DNA from: Halalkalibacter oceani
GTDB taxonomy: Bacteria > Bacillota > Bacilli > Bacillales > Bacillaceae_D
Assembly: GCF_040544555.1 (NCBI RefSeq)
Contig: NZ_JBEPKD010000020.1
Coordinates: 1 to 64,000 of the forward strand
DNA: 64,000 bases
Direction of reading: 5' to 3'
The first letter of the stretch is position 1. Every line of letters begins with the position of its first letter. Positions 42,602 to 51,187 of the stretch are shown here, in pieces. Both the position numbers and the translations under genes were made by a program. The notes under the pieces were generated by a model. It ran no database searches and had not been told where the DNA came from. It saw only the letters and a list, made by a program, of their open reading frames with translations.

Positions 42602-44881
42602 GTGACGGAGGAACATGGCCAGGTTGAGAAGGGCTACATAAAAGGAACGGTTTCCCACATTGTCTTTCAGAATGAAGAAAATCATTATACAGTCGCCTAT
42701 ATTCAGATTCAAGCTACGAATGAAGAGATAAAGGAAAAGAAAGTGACCGTTGTCGGCCTTTTGCCGAAGCTGGAAGTGGAGGAGACGTTTTTGTTTTTCG
42801 GTTCGCTGACAGAGCATCCGAAGTTCGGGCTCCAATACCAGGTCGACCAATTCCGGCGCGACTTGCCGCAAACGAAGCATGGCATTATTCAGTATTTGTC
42901 GAGCAGCCGTTTTCCAGGTGTCGGCGAGAAGACGGCGCAGTCGATTGTCGAAATACTCGGTGAGCGGGCGATTACAAAGATTGTCGAAGACCGCGCGTCT
43001 CTCAATCAAATTCCGAAGCTGTCAAAAGAGAAGGCTGATGCTTTGTACAGTCAGCTGATTGATCAGCAAGGTGTGGAGCAAGTATTGATGACGCTTTCCG
43101 AGCATGGCTTTGGCGTCGAGCTGTCCATGAAGGTTTATCAGGCTTATGGACTGCAGGCCCTTGATATTATTCGGACAAATCCATATCAATTGATCACGGA
43201 TGTCGAAGGAATCGGCTTTCGCCGCGCCGATCAGCTTGGCGCGGCAATCGGCTTAACGGGCAATCATCCAGAGCGGATTCGCGCCGGCTGTTTGTTTTTG
43301 CTTCAGGAGCTTTGTTTGCAGGAAGGGCATGTTTTTTTGAAAAAGGAGACACTATGTGAAGAGGCGAGCCGTCTTCTTTCCTCATATGACTGCCAAATCT
43401 CAGCTGAAGAGATTGCTGAACAGCTGCTCGTGATGGTTGAAGAAGGACATATAGTGGAAGAGGAGGACCGGCTTTATTTAAAGTCGCTTTATTTCGCTGA
43501 AAAAGGGATTGTCACAAGCGTGCGCAAGCTCTTGAGTGAAGACAGCAAGGATGAATTTCCGGAGGCCGAGTTTTTGAAGGCGCTCGGCCAGCTTGAAGAA
43601 GAGATGAAGATTGAATATGCCCCCTCGCAAAAAACAGCGATTCAAACTGCTCTATCCTCCCCGTTCATGATTTTGACAGGGGGGCCGGGAACAGGAAAGA
43701 CGACGGTGATCAAAGGGATTGTTGAGCTGTATGGCCGTCTGCATGGCCTGGCGCTTGAGCCAAGCGCGTATACGAAAGGCAATCCGTTCCCGATCTTACT
43801 TGTCGCGCCGACGGGAAGGGCAGCGAAACGGATGAGTGAAGCAACCGAGCTGCCTGCCACGACGATTCACCGGCTGCTCGGCTGGAAGGGCGGGCAAGGC
43901 TTTGAAAAAGGCGATGACGAGCCGCTTGAAGGGGAGCTGCTCATCGTTGACGAAAGCTCAATGGTCGATATTTGGTTAATGAATCAATTGTTAAAGGCTG
44001 TGCCGAAAGGAATGCAGGTCATTTTGGTCGGCGATCAGGATCAACTGCCATCCGTCGGGCCGGGGCAGGTGCTGCGCGACTTCCTTGATTCCGGAATGAT
44101 TCCGACCGTCCCGTTAACCGATATTTACCGTCAGGCGGAAGGCTCTTCGATCATCGAGCTTGCTCATGAGATGAAAAAAGGAAAGATGCCTTCCAATCTC
44201 CCTGAACCGCAGCCGGATCGCCGCTTTTTTCCGTGCCGCAGCGATCAAGTTCAGCATGTTGTCGCTCAAATTTGCGGAAATGCGCTGAAAAAGGGCTATA
44301 CGCCGAAAGACATTCAGGTGCTTGCCCCGATGTATAAAGGGCCCGCCGGTATCTCGGCGTTAAATGTCATGCTGCAGGAGCTGTTCAATCCGGCGACGGA
44401 ACAAAGGCGTGAGCTTCGCTTTGGCGAGGTCGTCTACCGCACCGGTGACATTGTCCTCCAGCTCGTCAATAACCCGGACGAAAACGTCTATAACGGTGAC
44501 AGGGGAGAAATTGTCGCGATTTTTTACGCGAAGGAAAATGCAGAACGCCAGGACCAGCTTGTTATTTCCTTTGATGGAACAGAGGTCGTGTATCCGAAAA
44601 AAGATCTTAACCAGATTACGCATGCGTATTGCTGCTCGATCCATAAGTCGCAAGGAAGTGAATTTCCAATCGTTGTCATGCCTGTCGTCCGCAGCTACTC
44701 ACGGATGCTGCGGCGCAACCTGTTATATACAGGGATTACGCGGGCGAAGCAGTTTTTATTGCTGTGCGGGGAATTACGGACGATGTATGCGGCGATTACG
44801 GAAAAGGATGAGGTGCTCCGCCATTCGATGCTGAAGGAAAAACTCCGGCAGCTTTCTTCCCCGAGTAAGTTTCCGGAGTGA
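42602..44881 (+). CDS. recD2: RecD2 DNA helicase (YrrC)
   Basis: A 759-residue superfamily 1B 5'-3' helicase of the RecBC-independent RecD2 type. It has the long N-terminal extension with an OB-like start (GYIKGTVSHIVFQNEENHYTV) and helix-hairpin-helix segments (FPGVGEKTAQSIVEILG, DVEGIGFRRADQLG). Helicase motifs follow: I LTGGPGTGKTTVIKG, Ia VAPTGRAAKRMSE, II LLIVDESSMVD, III VGDQDQLPSVGPG, and VI TGITRAKQFLLLCG. In B. subtilis it limits RecA at forks. GTG start behind GGGTGAG. Confidence 0.93.
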   Translation: MTEEHGQVEKGYIKGTVSHIVFQNEENHYTVAYIQIQATNEEIKEKKVTVVGLLPKLEVEETFLFFGSLTEHPKFGLQYQVDQFRRDLPQTKHGIIQYLSSSRFPGVGEKTAQSIVEILGERAITKIVEDRASLNQIPKLSKEKADALYSQLIDQQGVEQVLMTLSEHGFGVELSMKVYQAYGLQALDIIRTNPYQLITDVEGIGFRRADQLGAAIGLTGNHPERIRAGCLFLLQELCLQEGHVFLKKETLCEEASRLLSSYDCQISAEEIAEQLLVMVEEGHIVEEEDRLYLKSLYFAEKGIVTSVRKLLSEDSKDEFPEAEFLKALGQLEEEMKIEYAPSQKTAIQTALSSPFMILTGGPGTGKTTVIKGIVELYGRLHGLALEPSAYTKGNPFPILLVAPTGRAAKRMSEATELPATTIHRLLGWKGGQGFEKGDDEPLEGELLIVDESSMVDIWLMNQLLKAVPKGMQVILVGDQDQLPSVGPGQVLRDFLDSGMIPTVPLTDIYRQAEGSSIIELAHEMKKGKMPSNLPEPQPDRRFFPCRSDQVQHVVAQICGNALKKGYTPKDIQVLAPMYKGPAGISALNVMLQELFNPATEQRRELRFGEVVYRTGDIVLQLVNNPDENVYNGDRGEIVAIFYAKENAERQDQLVISFDGTEVVYPKKDLNQITHAYCCSIHKSQGSEFPIVVMPVVRSYSRMLRRNLLYTGITRAKQFLLLCGELRTMYAAITEKDEVLRHSMLKEKLRQLSSPSKFPE

Positions 44882-44898
44882 TGTACGGCGGAACGTTA

Positions 44899-44939
44899 CA
44901 AGCCCGATGGAAAGCAGAACCTTTCCATCGGGCTTTTTT
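44899..44939 (+). terminator. recD2: Strong terminator after recD2
   Basis: AAGCCCGATGGAAAG pairs perfectly with CTTTCCATCGGGCTT and ends in TTTTT. Confidence 0.92.
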
Positions 44940-44985
44940 CAGCCAGCCTTTAAAAGAATGTAACGGCTTTGCACGGCGGGTTGAA
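44939..44985 (+). repeat. Family A right-end fragment
   Basis: CAGCCAGCCTTTAAAAGAAT plus GTAACGGCTTTGCACGGCGG is nearly identical to the right half of copy 4 at about 45178-45214. The left half is missing. Confidence 0.7.
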
Positions 44986-45009
44986 GTGATGGAACATAAT
45001 TGGTTAGAA

Positions 45010-45086
45010 TGGTTCCACACGCCACAATCCCGTTGTGAGAAACCCATTCACAACGGGATTTGAAAGATCGTGGCGGTTCCGCTCAG
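45010..45086 (-). repeat. Family B structured repeat, copy 3
   Basis: On the minus strand: AGCGGAACCGCCACGATCTT, hairpin ATCCCGTTGTGA/TCACAACGGGAT, TTGTGGCGTGTGGAACCATT. Opposite orientation to copies 1 and 2. The stem extension is TCCC/GGGA, a third paired variant. Confidence 0.85.
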
Positions 45087-45130
45087 GCTGTTTTTATAAG
45101 AACGTATGATTGGGGATGCTTCAAGGAAGT

Positions 45131-45247
45131 GCGTCGGCTTCGCGCGTTACGCGGCTGTCAGAAAGAACCCCGCTTTCAGCCAGCCTTTAAAAGAATGTAA
45201 CGGCTTTGCACGACGCTTTAAAGAAAACCGCGTAGCCGGTTTTCTTA
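45131..45247 (+). repeat. Family A structured repeat, copy 4
   Basis: GCGTCGGCTTCGCGCGTTAC at the left, inner GGCTGTCAGAAAGAACCCCG/CTTTCAGCC hairpin, GTAACGGCTTTGCACGACGC at the right, then the AAGAAAACCGCG/CGGTTTTCTT tail. Outer arms CGTCG/CGACG and CGTTAC/GTAACG pair. Confidence 0.8.
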
Positions 45248-45320
45248 TGGAAATTAATCACTCACATAGTGGGTTTGGGAGTGCGGTACACTAGGAATGT
45301 TCGGAAAGGTGGCGAGAGCT

Positions 45321-45788
45321 TTGCGAACATTTGCAACGATTGAGGGATTGCCTGTGCTCTCTTTGGCAACGGGAGAAGAGTGTGGACACGTTGTTGATTT
45401 GCTGTATGAGGATGGCGCGGTAGCTGGTCTTGTTATTGATGTGAAAGGCTGGTTCAGGCGCGCCATGATGCTGCCGCTTGAAGCAGTGGAAAGCTTTGGC
45501 GAGGATGGAGTAATGGTCACCGACAGTGACGTTTTGCAGCCCTTTCACAAGTCCGGGGCAGCGGTGCTGAAATCAGGTCGTAAGCGTCTTCAGGGGACGC
45601 CTCTGCTCACAAAAGAGGGAGAGAAGCTCGGACTGGTAGAAGATGTATATTTTCATGAGGAACTGGGGACAATCATAGGGTACGAAGTGACGGAAGGATT
45701 GGTCGCTGACATCCTCGAAGGAAGAAAGGTTGTCAAAAGCGAGGCGAAGCTGACAATTGGAGGAGGGCGCGCAATCCTGACGGAATAG
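45321..45788 (+). CDS. PRC-barrel domain protein (YrrD-like)
   Basis: A 155-residue protein with two PRC-barrel repeats: LRTFATIEGLPVLSLATGEE and CGHVVDLLYEDGAVAGLVIDV, then KSGRKRLQGTPLLTKEGEKLGLVEDVYF. It matches B. subtilis YrrD in type and position. PRC barrels occur in ribosome-maturation and photosynthetic proteins, but the role of this subgroup is unknown. A TACACT box at 45287 would place ATG 45297 at the transcript start. TTG 45321 behind AAAGGTGG agrees with the family N-terminus. Confidence 0.75.
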   Translation: MRTFATIEGLPVLSLATGEECGHVVDLLYEDGAVAGLVIDVKGWFRRAMMLPLEAVESFGEDGVMVTDSDVLQPFHKSGAAVLKSGRKRLQGTPLLTKEGEKLGLVEDVYFHEELGTIIGYEVTEGLVADILEGRKVVKSEAKLTIGGGRAILTE

Positions 45789-45799
45789 AAGGGAGCCCT

Positions 45800-45994
45800 A
45801 TGATGCGTTGTCCAAATTGCCAAAGCAAAGATATTGGAAAAATCGGCACGAATCAGTACTATTGCTGGAACTGTTTTGTTGAAATGAGCATTTCTCAAGG
45901 AAAGCTGTCTCTTCATCAAGTTGAAGAGGATGGTTCTTTAAGTTCACTCGATGATTTGTTTGAGGAACAGGATCTTCAGCTCGATGGAACGTAA
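45800..45994 (+). CDS. Small zinc-ribbon protein
   Basis: A 64-residue protein with CPNCQSKDIGKIGTNQYYCW plus NC, a CxxC-x15-CxxC zinc ribbon. The acidic tail is SSLDDLFEEQDL. It is separated from the YrrD-like gene by 11 nt, with GGGAGCC before ATG. A similar small gene (yrzR) occupies this slot in B. subtilis as I recall. The function is unknown; it may be a DNA- or RNA-associated accessory protein. Confidence 0.75.
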   Translation: MMRCPNCQSKDIGKIGTNQYYCWNCFVEMSISQGKLSLHQVEEDGSLSSLDDLFEEQDLQLDGT

Positions 45995-46145
45995 GTAAGT
46001 TCATGTCCTTGCATTCGGGATCGGTGCAGCCGCATATTCACTGACTGATCGAAAAACGAAGAAAGATTCGATTCCTTTATGACATCATTAACCGATAAAA
46101 AATCATGGAAACACCTACGATGAATATCATTAAAGCATAAATAGA

Positions 46146-46324
46146 GAGGCTGGGACAGAAGCCGAAGTTGAGAGGAAAAAAACATGGCAGTGGCGCCGTT
46201 TTGCGCAAATCCCCTACTGAAGCGGATTTCTTCGGTAGGGGATTTAAACGCAGGAGCAGACTTCGCGCGCTGCCTCGAGATTGAGACAAAAGGGCAAACG
46301 ACCCGTTGTCTCAATCTCTCTTTT
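46146..46324 (+). promoter_or_regulatory. Structured leader with terminator hairpin upstream of the AI-2E permease gene
   Basis: GAGGCTGGGACAGAAGCC at 46146, then a near-perfect hairpin AAATCCCCTACTGAAG (46207-46222)/CTTCGGTAGGGGATTT (46230-46245) flanked by GCGCCGTTTTGCGC. Next is a strong terminator-like stem GAGATTGAGACAA..TTGTCTCAATCTC with TCTTTT (46277-46324). The start codon at 46341 is only 17 nt after the T-run, so this could be an attenuator or an inserted repeat. Confidence 0.55.
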
Positions 46325-46340
46325 AAATGGAGGGGCAGAG

Positions 46341-47402
46341 ATGGGACAGACTCAACAAAAGTGGATCGCGCGTTTATTGATTGTTTTGCTGATCTTACTC
46401 ATTTTATATATGCTGTCGCGGGTAGCCTTCCTTGCAGAACCGTTTTTGCTCATTGGAAAGGCGCTGCTGTTACCGGTTGGAATTGCTGCGTTGTTAAGCT
46501 ATTTTCTTCATCCGCTCGTTGAAAAACTTCACCAAAATGGCATGGAACGAAGGTGGGCGGTTTCCCTCATTTTTCTGGCGGTGATTGGCCTGATCAGTTT
46601 TGTTGTGATGATCGGCCTGCCGTTTTTGATCGCTCAAGTTCAGCATGCCTTTGCTCAGCTCCCGGGAAAAATAAACGAATTAACAGTGCTCGTCAACCGG
46701 CTGCAGGATCAGCTCAATTCGTTACCTGAACCGCTTCAGTCCCAGTCAAAGGAATGGACCGTCCAGCTCGAAGCGTGGAGTGGAAAAGCATTGGACCAGG
46801 TAGAAAAGGTCGCGGTCTTTTTGCTGCATTCCGTTTTCGCTTTTCTCGTTATTCCCTTTTTAGTGTTTTACTTTCTGAAAGATTATGATCTCGTTGAAAA
46901 GACGGCCTGGTATGTAACCCCGCGTAAATGGAGACAGCCGTTGCAGCGCTATTTGAAGGATCTTGATCAGACGTTCGGCAGCTTTATCCGCGGTCAGCTC
47001 CTCGTCTCACTGTCGGTGGCGGTGCTTTCGATCATCGGCTTATGGCTGCTCGGTGTCCCGTATCCGATTTTGCTCGGGCTGTTTATCGGCGCGGCGGATT
47101 TGATCCCGTATTTCGGCGCGTTTATCGGCGCTGCTCCGGCGATCATCGTCGCTTTGCTGGAATCATGGCAGCTGGCGATCTTTACGGCGATTCTTTTAAT
47201 CGTCATCCAGCAGGTGGAAGGAAATGTGCTGAGCCCGTTTATCGTCGGCAAAACCTTGCATCTTCATCCGATGCTGATCATTCTCGCCCTCCTTGTCGGC
47301 ATTCAGACAGGAGGAGTGATCGGCCTACTCGTCGCCGTACCGATGCTGGCGATCGCCAAGGTTACGCTCTGGCACTTGCGCCTTCATCTGATGAACGATT
47401 GA
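46341..47402 (+). CDS. AI-2E family permease (YrrI-like)
   Basis: A 353-residue membrane protein of the AI-2E transporter superfamily. N-terminal helices LLIVLLILLILYMLSRVAFL and LLPVGIAALLSYFLHPLVE, a long amphipathic loop (about 90-150), then the C-terminal bundle with FLKDYDLVEKTAW, LGLFIGAADLIPYFGAFIGA and VEGNVLSPFIVGKTLHLHP. Family members include sodium/proton antiporters and a putative quorum-signal exporter, so the substrate is open. GGAGGGG selects ATG 46341, not 46281. It lies upstream of alaS as in B. subtilis yrrI. Confidence 0.88.
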   Translation: MGQTQQKWIARLLIVLLILLILYMLSRVAFLAEPFLLIGKALLLPVGIAALLSYFLHPLVEKLHQNGMERRWAVSLIFLAVIGLISFVVMIGLPFLIAQVQHAFAQLPGKINELTVLVNRLQDQLNSLPEPLQSQSKEWTVQLEAWSGKALDQVEKVAVFLLHSVFAFLVIPFLVFYFLKDYDLVEKTAWYVTPRKWRQPLQRYLKDLDQTFGSFIRGQLLVSLSVAVLSIIGLWLLGVPYPILLGLFIGAADLIPYFGAFIGAAPAIIVALLESWQLAIFTAILLIVIQQVEGNVLSPFIVGKTLHLHPMLIILALLVGIQTGGVIGLLVAVPMLAIAKVTLWHLRLHLMND

Positions 47403-47427
47403 CATTTGTCAAGCGGCTTCCTATAAT
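47399..47427 (+). promoter_or_regulatory. alaS: Consensus promoter of alaS overlapping a stop codon
   Basis: TTGACA (47399-47404), 17-nt spacer, TATAAT (47422-47427). The -35 box contains the TGA stop of the preceding permease gene. Confidence 0.9.
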
Positions 47428-47435
47428 GAAAAGGG

Positions 47436-47679
47436 CATATAAACATAGTAAGAATACGTTGAAGGAACGAGTATGAAACAGTCCGTTTACAGAGAAAGGC
47501 ATCCATGGCTGGAAGATGCCTGAAACGAAGGGTTTCAGAAAGCTGCTCCTGAGTGCAGGCAAATCCTGCCGTCTAACCGCGTTATGGTCGAAAGTGATAG
47601 ACGCCGTCGGTGTCTATAAATAGGGTGGTACCGCGTGACATAACTCTCGTCCCTTATCCGGGAAAGGGAGTTTTTTTGA
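47436..47679 (+). ncRNA. T-box riboswitch (tRNA-Ala), alaS leader
   Basis: Stem I includes GAACGAGTATGAAACAG and AGAGAAAGGCATC/GATGCC with GGCTGGAA in the apical loop. The specifier region GAAAGCTGCTCC contains the alanine codon GCT. The T-box core AATAGGGTGGTACCGCG lies at 47619-47635, and the terminator AACTCTCGTCCCTT/AAGGGAG ends in TTTTTTT near 47677. Confidence 0.94.
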
Positions 47680-47760
47680 TGCCCGGCCCACAGTGGGGAA
47701 GCGATTAGGCCCAGCGCGTGTTTTCGTTTTACATACATATAAATAAGGAGATGATAGAAG

Positions 47761-50400
47761 ATGAAACCTTTAACATCTGCCCAAGTAAGACAAATGTTTT
47801 TAGACTTTTTTAAGGAGAAAGGTCACGATATCGAACCGAGTGCGTCGCTTGTTCCCCATGAAGATCCGAGCTTGCTCTGGATTAACAGCGGGGTCGCCAC
47901 GCTAAAGAAATACTTTGACGGTCGAGTGATTCCGGATAACCCGCGGATTACAAACGCTCAGAAATCGATTCGGACGAACGATATTGAAAATGTCGGTAAG
48001 ACGGCGCGCCATCATACGTTTTTTGAAATGCTCGGCAACTTCTCAATCGGCGATTACTTCAAAGAAGAAGCAATTGAATGGGCGTGGGAATTTTTAACGA
48101 GTGAACGCTGGATCGGCTTTGAAGCGGATAAACTGTCCGTCACGGTGCACCCTGAGGATGATGAGGCTTATGTATACTGGAAGGAAAAGATCGGCATTCC
48201 CGAAGAGCGCATCATTCGCTTAGAAGGCAACTTCTGGGACATCGGTGAAGGACCGAGCGGACCGAATACGGAAATTTTCTATGACCGTGGACCGTCTTAC
48301 GGCGACGATGCCAATGACCCCGAGCTTTATCCAGGGGGAGAAAATGACCGCTATTTAGAAGTATGGAACCTCGTCTTTTCACAGTTCAATCATAATCCTG
48401 ACGGAAGCTATACACCGCTTCCGAAAAAGAATATTGATACAGGGATGGGCCTTGAGCGGATGGTATCCGTTATTCAGGATGTGCCGACGAACTTTGAGAC
48501 GGATTTATTTATGCCGATCATTCGCGCGACGGAGCAGCAGACATCTGTTCACTACGGACAGGAGGAAGAAAAAGATGTCGCCTTTAAGGTGATCGCCGAC
48601 CATATTCGTACGGTAACATTCGCCGTTGGGGACGGAGCGCTTCCTTCAAATGAAGGACGAGGCTATGTGCTGCGCCGCCTTTTGCGCCGCGCTGTCCGCT
48701 ATGCGAAGCTGATCGGGATTGACCGGCCGTTTATGTATCAGCTCGTGCCGGTTGTCGGAGAAATCATGGTTGATTTTTATCCCGAGGTCAAAGAGAAAAA
48801 CGATTTTATCCAGAAGGTCATTAAAAACGAAGAAGAGCGCTTCCACGAAACGCTTCATGAAGGATTGACGATTCTTGAGAAAATTCTTGATGATGCGATA
48901 GCCGCCAAGAAAACAACAATTGCCGGCGAGGATGTTTTCCGTCTTTATGACACGTACGGGTTTCCAATTGACCTGACGGAGGAATATGTAGAGGAGAAAG
49001 GCTTAACGATTGATCGTGAGGGGTTCGAGAAGGCGATGGAAGGTCAGCGCTCAAGAGCACGCTCGGCAAGACAGGAATCCGGCTCGATGCAGGTGCAGGA
49101 CGAATTGCTCGGCGAGATTGTCGTCGAAAGCAAGTTTGTCGGCTACGATACGCTGGCGACGACGGCGAAGGTCGAAGTGCTTATTCATGATAAGCAAAAG
49201 GTCGACATCGTCGGAGCGGGTGAACAGGCGCAGCTTATCTTAAACGAAACACCTTTTTATGCCGAAAGTGGCGGACAGGTGGCTGATAAAGGCGTCCTCC
49301 GCGGCGACGGTGTCCTCGCTGAAGTGACGGATGTCAGCAAAGCGCCGAACGGCCAGCATCTTCACCATGTGACGGTGAAGGAAGGGACGCTAAAGCAGGG
49401 GGCAGAGGTGCGCTGTGTCGTCGAAGAAACGGAGCGGACGGCAATTGTCAAAAACCATACCGCCACACATCTTCTGCATCAAGCGCTTAAGGATGTGCTT
49501 GGCGAGCATGTTAACCAGGCCGGTTCCCTCGTTTCCGAGGAACGACTCCGTTTCGATTTCTCGCATTTTGGCCAAGTTAATGAAGAGGAAATCGCCAAGG
49601 TCGAAGCGATTGTCAATGAACAGATCTGGCATTCTCTTCAAGTCGATATCTCTCTAAAAAATATTGACGAAGCGAGAGCGATGGGCGCGATGGCCCTATT
49701 CGGCGAAAAGTACGGCGATATCGTCCGCGTTGTAAAAGTCGGCGATTACAGCCTTGAGCTGTGCGGTGGCTGTCACGTCAGAAATACGGCGGAAATTGGA
49801 CTGTTCAAAATCGTGACGGAATCCGGAATTGGGGCCGGCGTGAGACGGATCGAAGCAGTGACAGGCAAGGCGGCTTATCACTATATGAATGACCAGCTTC
49901 AGCTGTTGAAACAGGCCGCTGCCAGTTTAAAGGCAAAGCGCGTTGTCGATGTGCCGGCAAGAATCGAAGCGACACAGCAGCAAATCAAGGAATTGCAGCG
50001 TGAGAACGAATCGTTAACGCAAAAATTAAGCAACCTTGAAGCGGGAAGTCTTGTCGATGAAGCTATTACGGTGAACGATGTCCAGCTGCTGGCGAAAAAG
50101 GTTGAAGCGAAGGATATGGACAGCCTGCGCGCGATAGTCGATAAGCTGAAGCAGGACATTGGTTCAGGAGTGATTGTCCTCGGCGCTGTGACAGGCGGCA
50201 AGGTAAACATTAGTGCCGGAGTGACAAAGGATTTAGTAGCAGAAGGCTACCATGCAGGAAGGATCGTCAAGGAAGTCGCCTCTCGTTGCGGCGGTGGCGG
50301 TGGCGGCCGTCCGGATATGGCGCAGGCTGGCGGAAAGAATCCGGAGCAGCTTGAACAGGCGCTTGCTTATGTGCAAGAATATATTCATACGATTTCCTAA
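47761..50400 (+). CDS. alaS: Alanyl-tRNA synthetase
   Basis: An 879-residue class II synthetase. Catalytic core: SAQVRQMFLDFFKEKGH, WINSGVATLKKYFDG, HHTFFEMLGNFSIGDYFK, TGMGLERM and GYVLRRLLRRAVRYAKLIG. The editing domain has zinc-binding HTATHLLHQAL and CGGCHVRNTAEIG. The C-terminal C-Ala domain has GVTKDLVAEGYHAGRIVKE and CGGGGGGRPDMAQAGGK. All parts are intact. Transcription is controlled by the T-box upstream. Confidence 0.97.
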   Translation: MKPLTSAQVRQMFLDFFKEKGHDIEPSASLVPHEDPSLLWINSGVATLKKYFDGRVIPDNPRITNAQKSIRTNDIENVGKTARHHTFFEMLGNFSIGDYFKEEAIEWAWEFLTSERWIGFEADKLSVTVHPEDDEAYVYWKEKIGIPEERIIRLEGNFWDIGEGPSGPNTEIFYDRGPSYGDDANDPELYPGGENDRYLEVWNLVFSQFNHNPDGSYTPLPKKNIDTGMGLERMVSVIQDVPTNFETDLFMPIIRATEQQTSVHYGQEEEKDVAFKVIADHIRTVTFAVGDGALPSNEGRGYVLRRLLRRAVRYAKLIGIDRPFMYQLVPVVGEIMVDFYPEVKEKNDFIQKVIKNEEERFHETLHEGLTILEKILDDAIAAKKTTIAGEDVFRLYDTYGFPIDLTEEYVEEKGLTIDREGFEKAMEGQRSRARSARQESGSMQVQDELLGEIVVESKFVGYDTLATTAKVEVLIHDKQKVDIVGAGEQAQLILNETPFYAESGGQVADKGVLRGDGVLAEVTDVSKAPNGQHLHHVTVKEGTLKQGAEVRCVVEETERTAIVKNHTATHLLHQALKDVLGEHVNQAGSLVSEERLRFDFSHFGQVNEEEIAKVEAIVNEQIWHSLQVDISLKNIDEARAMGAMALFGEKYGDIVRVVKVGDYSLELCGGCHVRNTAEIGLFKIVTESGIGAGVRRIEAVTGKAAYHYMNDQLQLLKQAAASLKAKRVVDVPARIEATQQQIKELQRENESLTQKLSNLEAGSLVDEAITVNDVQLLAKKVEAKDMDSLRAIVDKLKQDIGSGVIVLGAVTGGKVNISAGVTKDLVAEGYHAGRIVKEVASRCGGGGGGRPDMAQAGGKNPEQLEQALAYVQEYIHTIS

Positions 50401-50479
50401 TTTCCTGCTTTTGGTGTACAATGAAAGGTAAACAAGCAATAGAGAACGTTTTTATTGCAAAATGAAAGAGGTGTTTGTG

Positions 50480-50752
50480 ATGAGCTCTATGGACAAGACA
50501 ATGCAGTTTAATTTTCCGGATGATTCGGTCGATGTTGATGTCCAAGAGGTACTCCTTTCTGTATATGGGGCGCTGGAGGAGAAAGGCTATAATCCCATCA
50601 ATCAAATTGTCGGCTATTTACTCTCTGGAGATCCTGCGTACATTCCCCGGCATAAAGATGCGCGTACCCTCATTCGCAAGCTTGAGCGCGATGAGCTGAT
50701 TGAAGAGTTAGTGAAATCCTATTTATCACAGCACCGTAAGGAGAATGAATGA
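50480..50752 (+). CDS. reoM: IreB/ReoM (UPF0297) phosphoprotein regulator
   Basis: A 90-residue protein beginning SSMDKTMQFNFPDD, whose threonine (T7) is the known phosphorylation site of PrkC/PrkA/IreK kinases in relatives. The rest, VDVQEVLLSVYGALEEKGYN and RHKDARTLIRKLERDE, is typical. In Listeria ReoM controls ClpCP degradation of MurA; a similar role here is inference. GAAAGAGGTG at about 50464-50473 favours ATG 50480 over 50462. It overlaps yqgF by 4 nt. Confidence 0.9.
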   Translation: MSSMDKTMQFNFPDDSVDVDVQEVLLSVYGALEEKGYNPINQIVGYLLSGDPAYIPRHKDARTLIRKLERDELIEELVKSYLSQHRKENE

Positions 50753-51171
50753 GAGCATTAGGGTTGGATGTCGGAACGAAGACGATTGGCGTGGCTTTGA
50801 GCGATGAGCTTGGCTGGACGGCGCAGGGACTGGAAACGATTAAGCGAAGCGAAGAGGAGCCAGACCAGGACTTTTTAACAATAAAGCGCATGGTGGAGCA
50901 ATATGATGTTCACACTATCGTAGTAGGACTGCCGAAGAATATGAATGGAACGATCGGCCCAAGCGGTGAACGGAGCGAGCAGTTTGCCGAGCAGCTGCAG
51001 ACGCATGTACCGGACTGCGAGCTGAAAATGTGGGACGAGCGTCTAACGACTGTCGCTGCGGAGAAAATGCTGATTTCAGCTGATGTCAGTCGAAAGAAAC
51101 GAAAAAAGGTCATTGATAAAATGGCTGCCGTTATGATCCTGCAAGGCTATCTTGATCATAAGGGAAACTAG
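50749..51171 (+). CDS. yqgF: YqgF/RuvX RNase H-like nuclease
   Basis: A 140-residue RNase H-fold protein: LGLDVGTKTIGVALSDELG carries the first acidic residue, with TIVVGLPKNMNGTIGPS, WDERLTTVAAEKML, and DKMAAVMILQGYLD with the C-terminal aspartate. The family processes pre-16S rRNA and may resolve junctions. ATGA overlap with reoM shows coupling. B. subtilis yrrK is the counterpart. Confidence 0.93.
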   Translation: MRALGLDVGTKTIGVALSDELGWTAQGLETIKRSEEEPDQDFLTIKRMVEQYDVHTIVVGLPKNMNGTIGPSGERSEQFAEQLQTHVPDCELKMWDERLTTVAAEKMLISADVSRKKRKKVIDKMAAVMILQGYLDHKGN

Positions 51172-51187
51172 GAAAAGAGGTGCGACG

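Noticed and set aside
13690..45086. CRISPR array interpretation of the dispersed repeats
   Set aside because: Repeats are kilobases apart, differ in orientation and have no regular spacers; no cas genes are present.
46184..46522. 112-codon frame overlapping the AI-2E permease start
   Set aside because: Out of frame with the permease and derived from the hairpin leader; no family resemblance.
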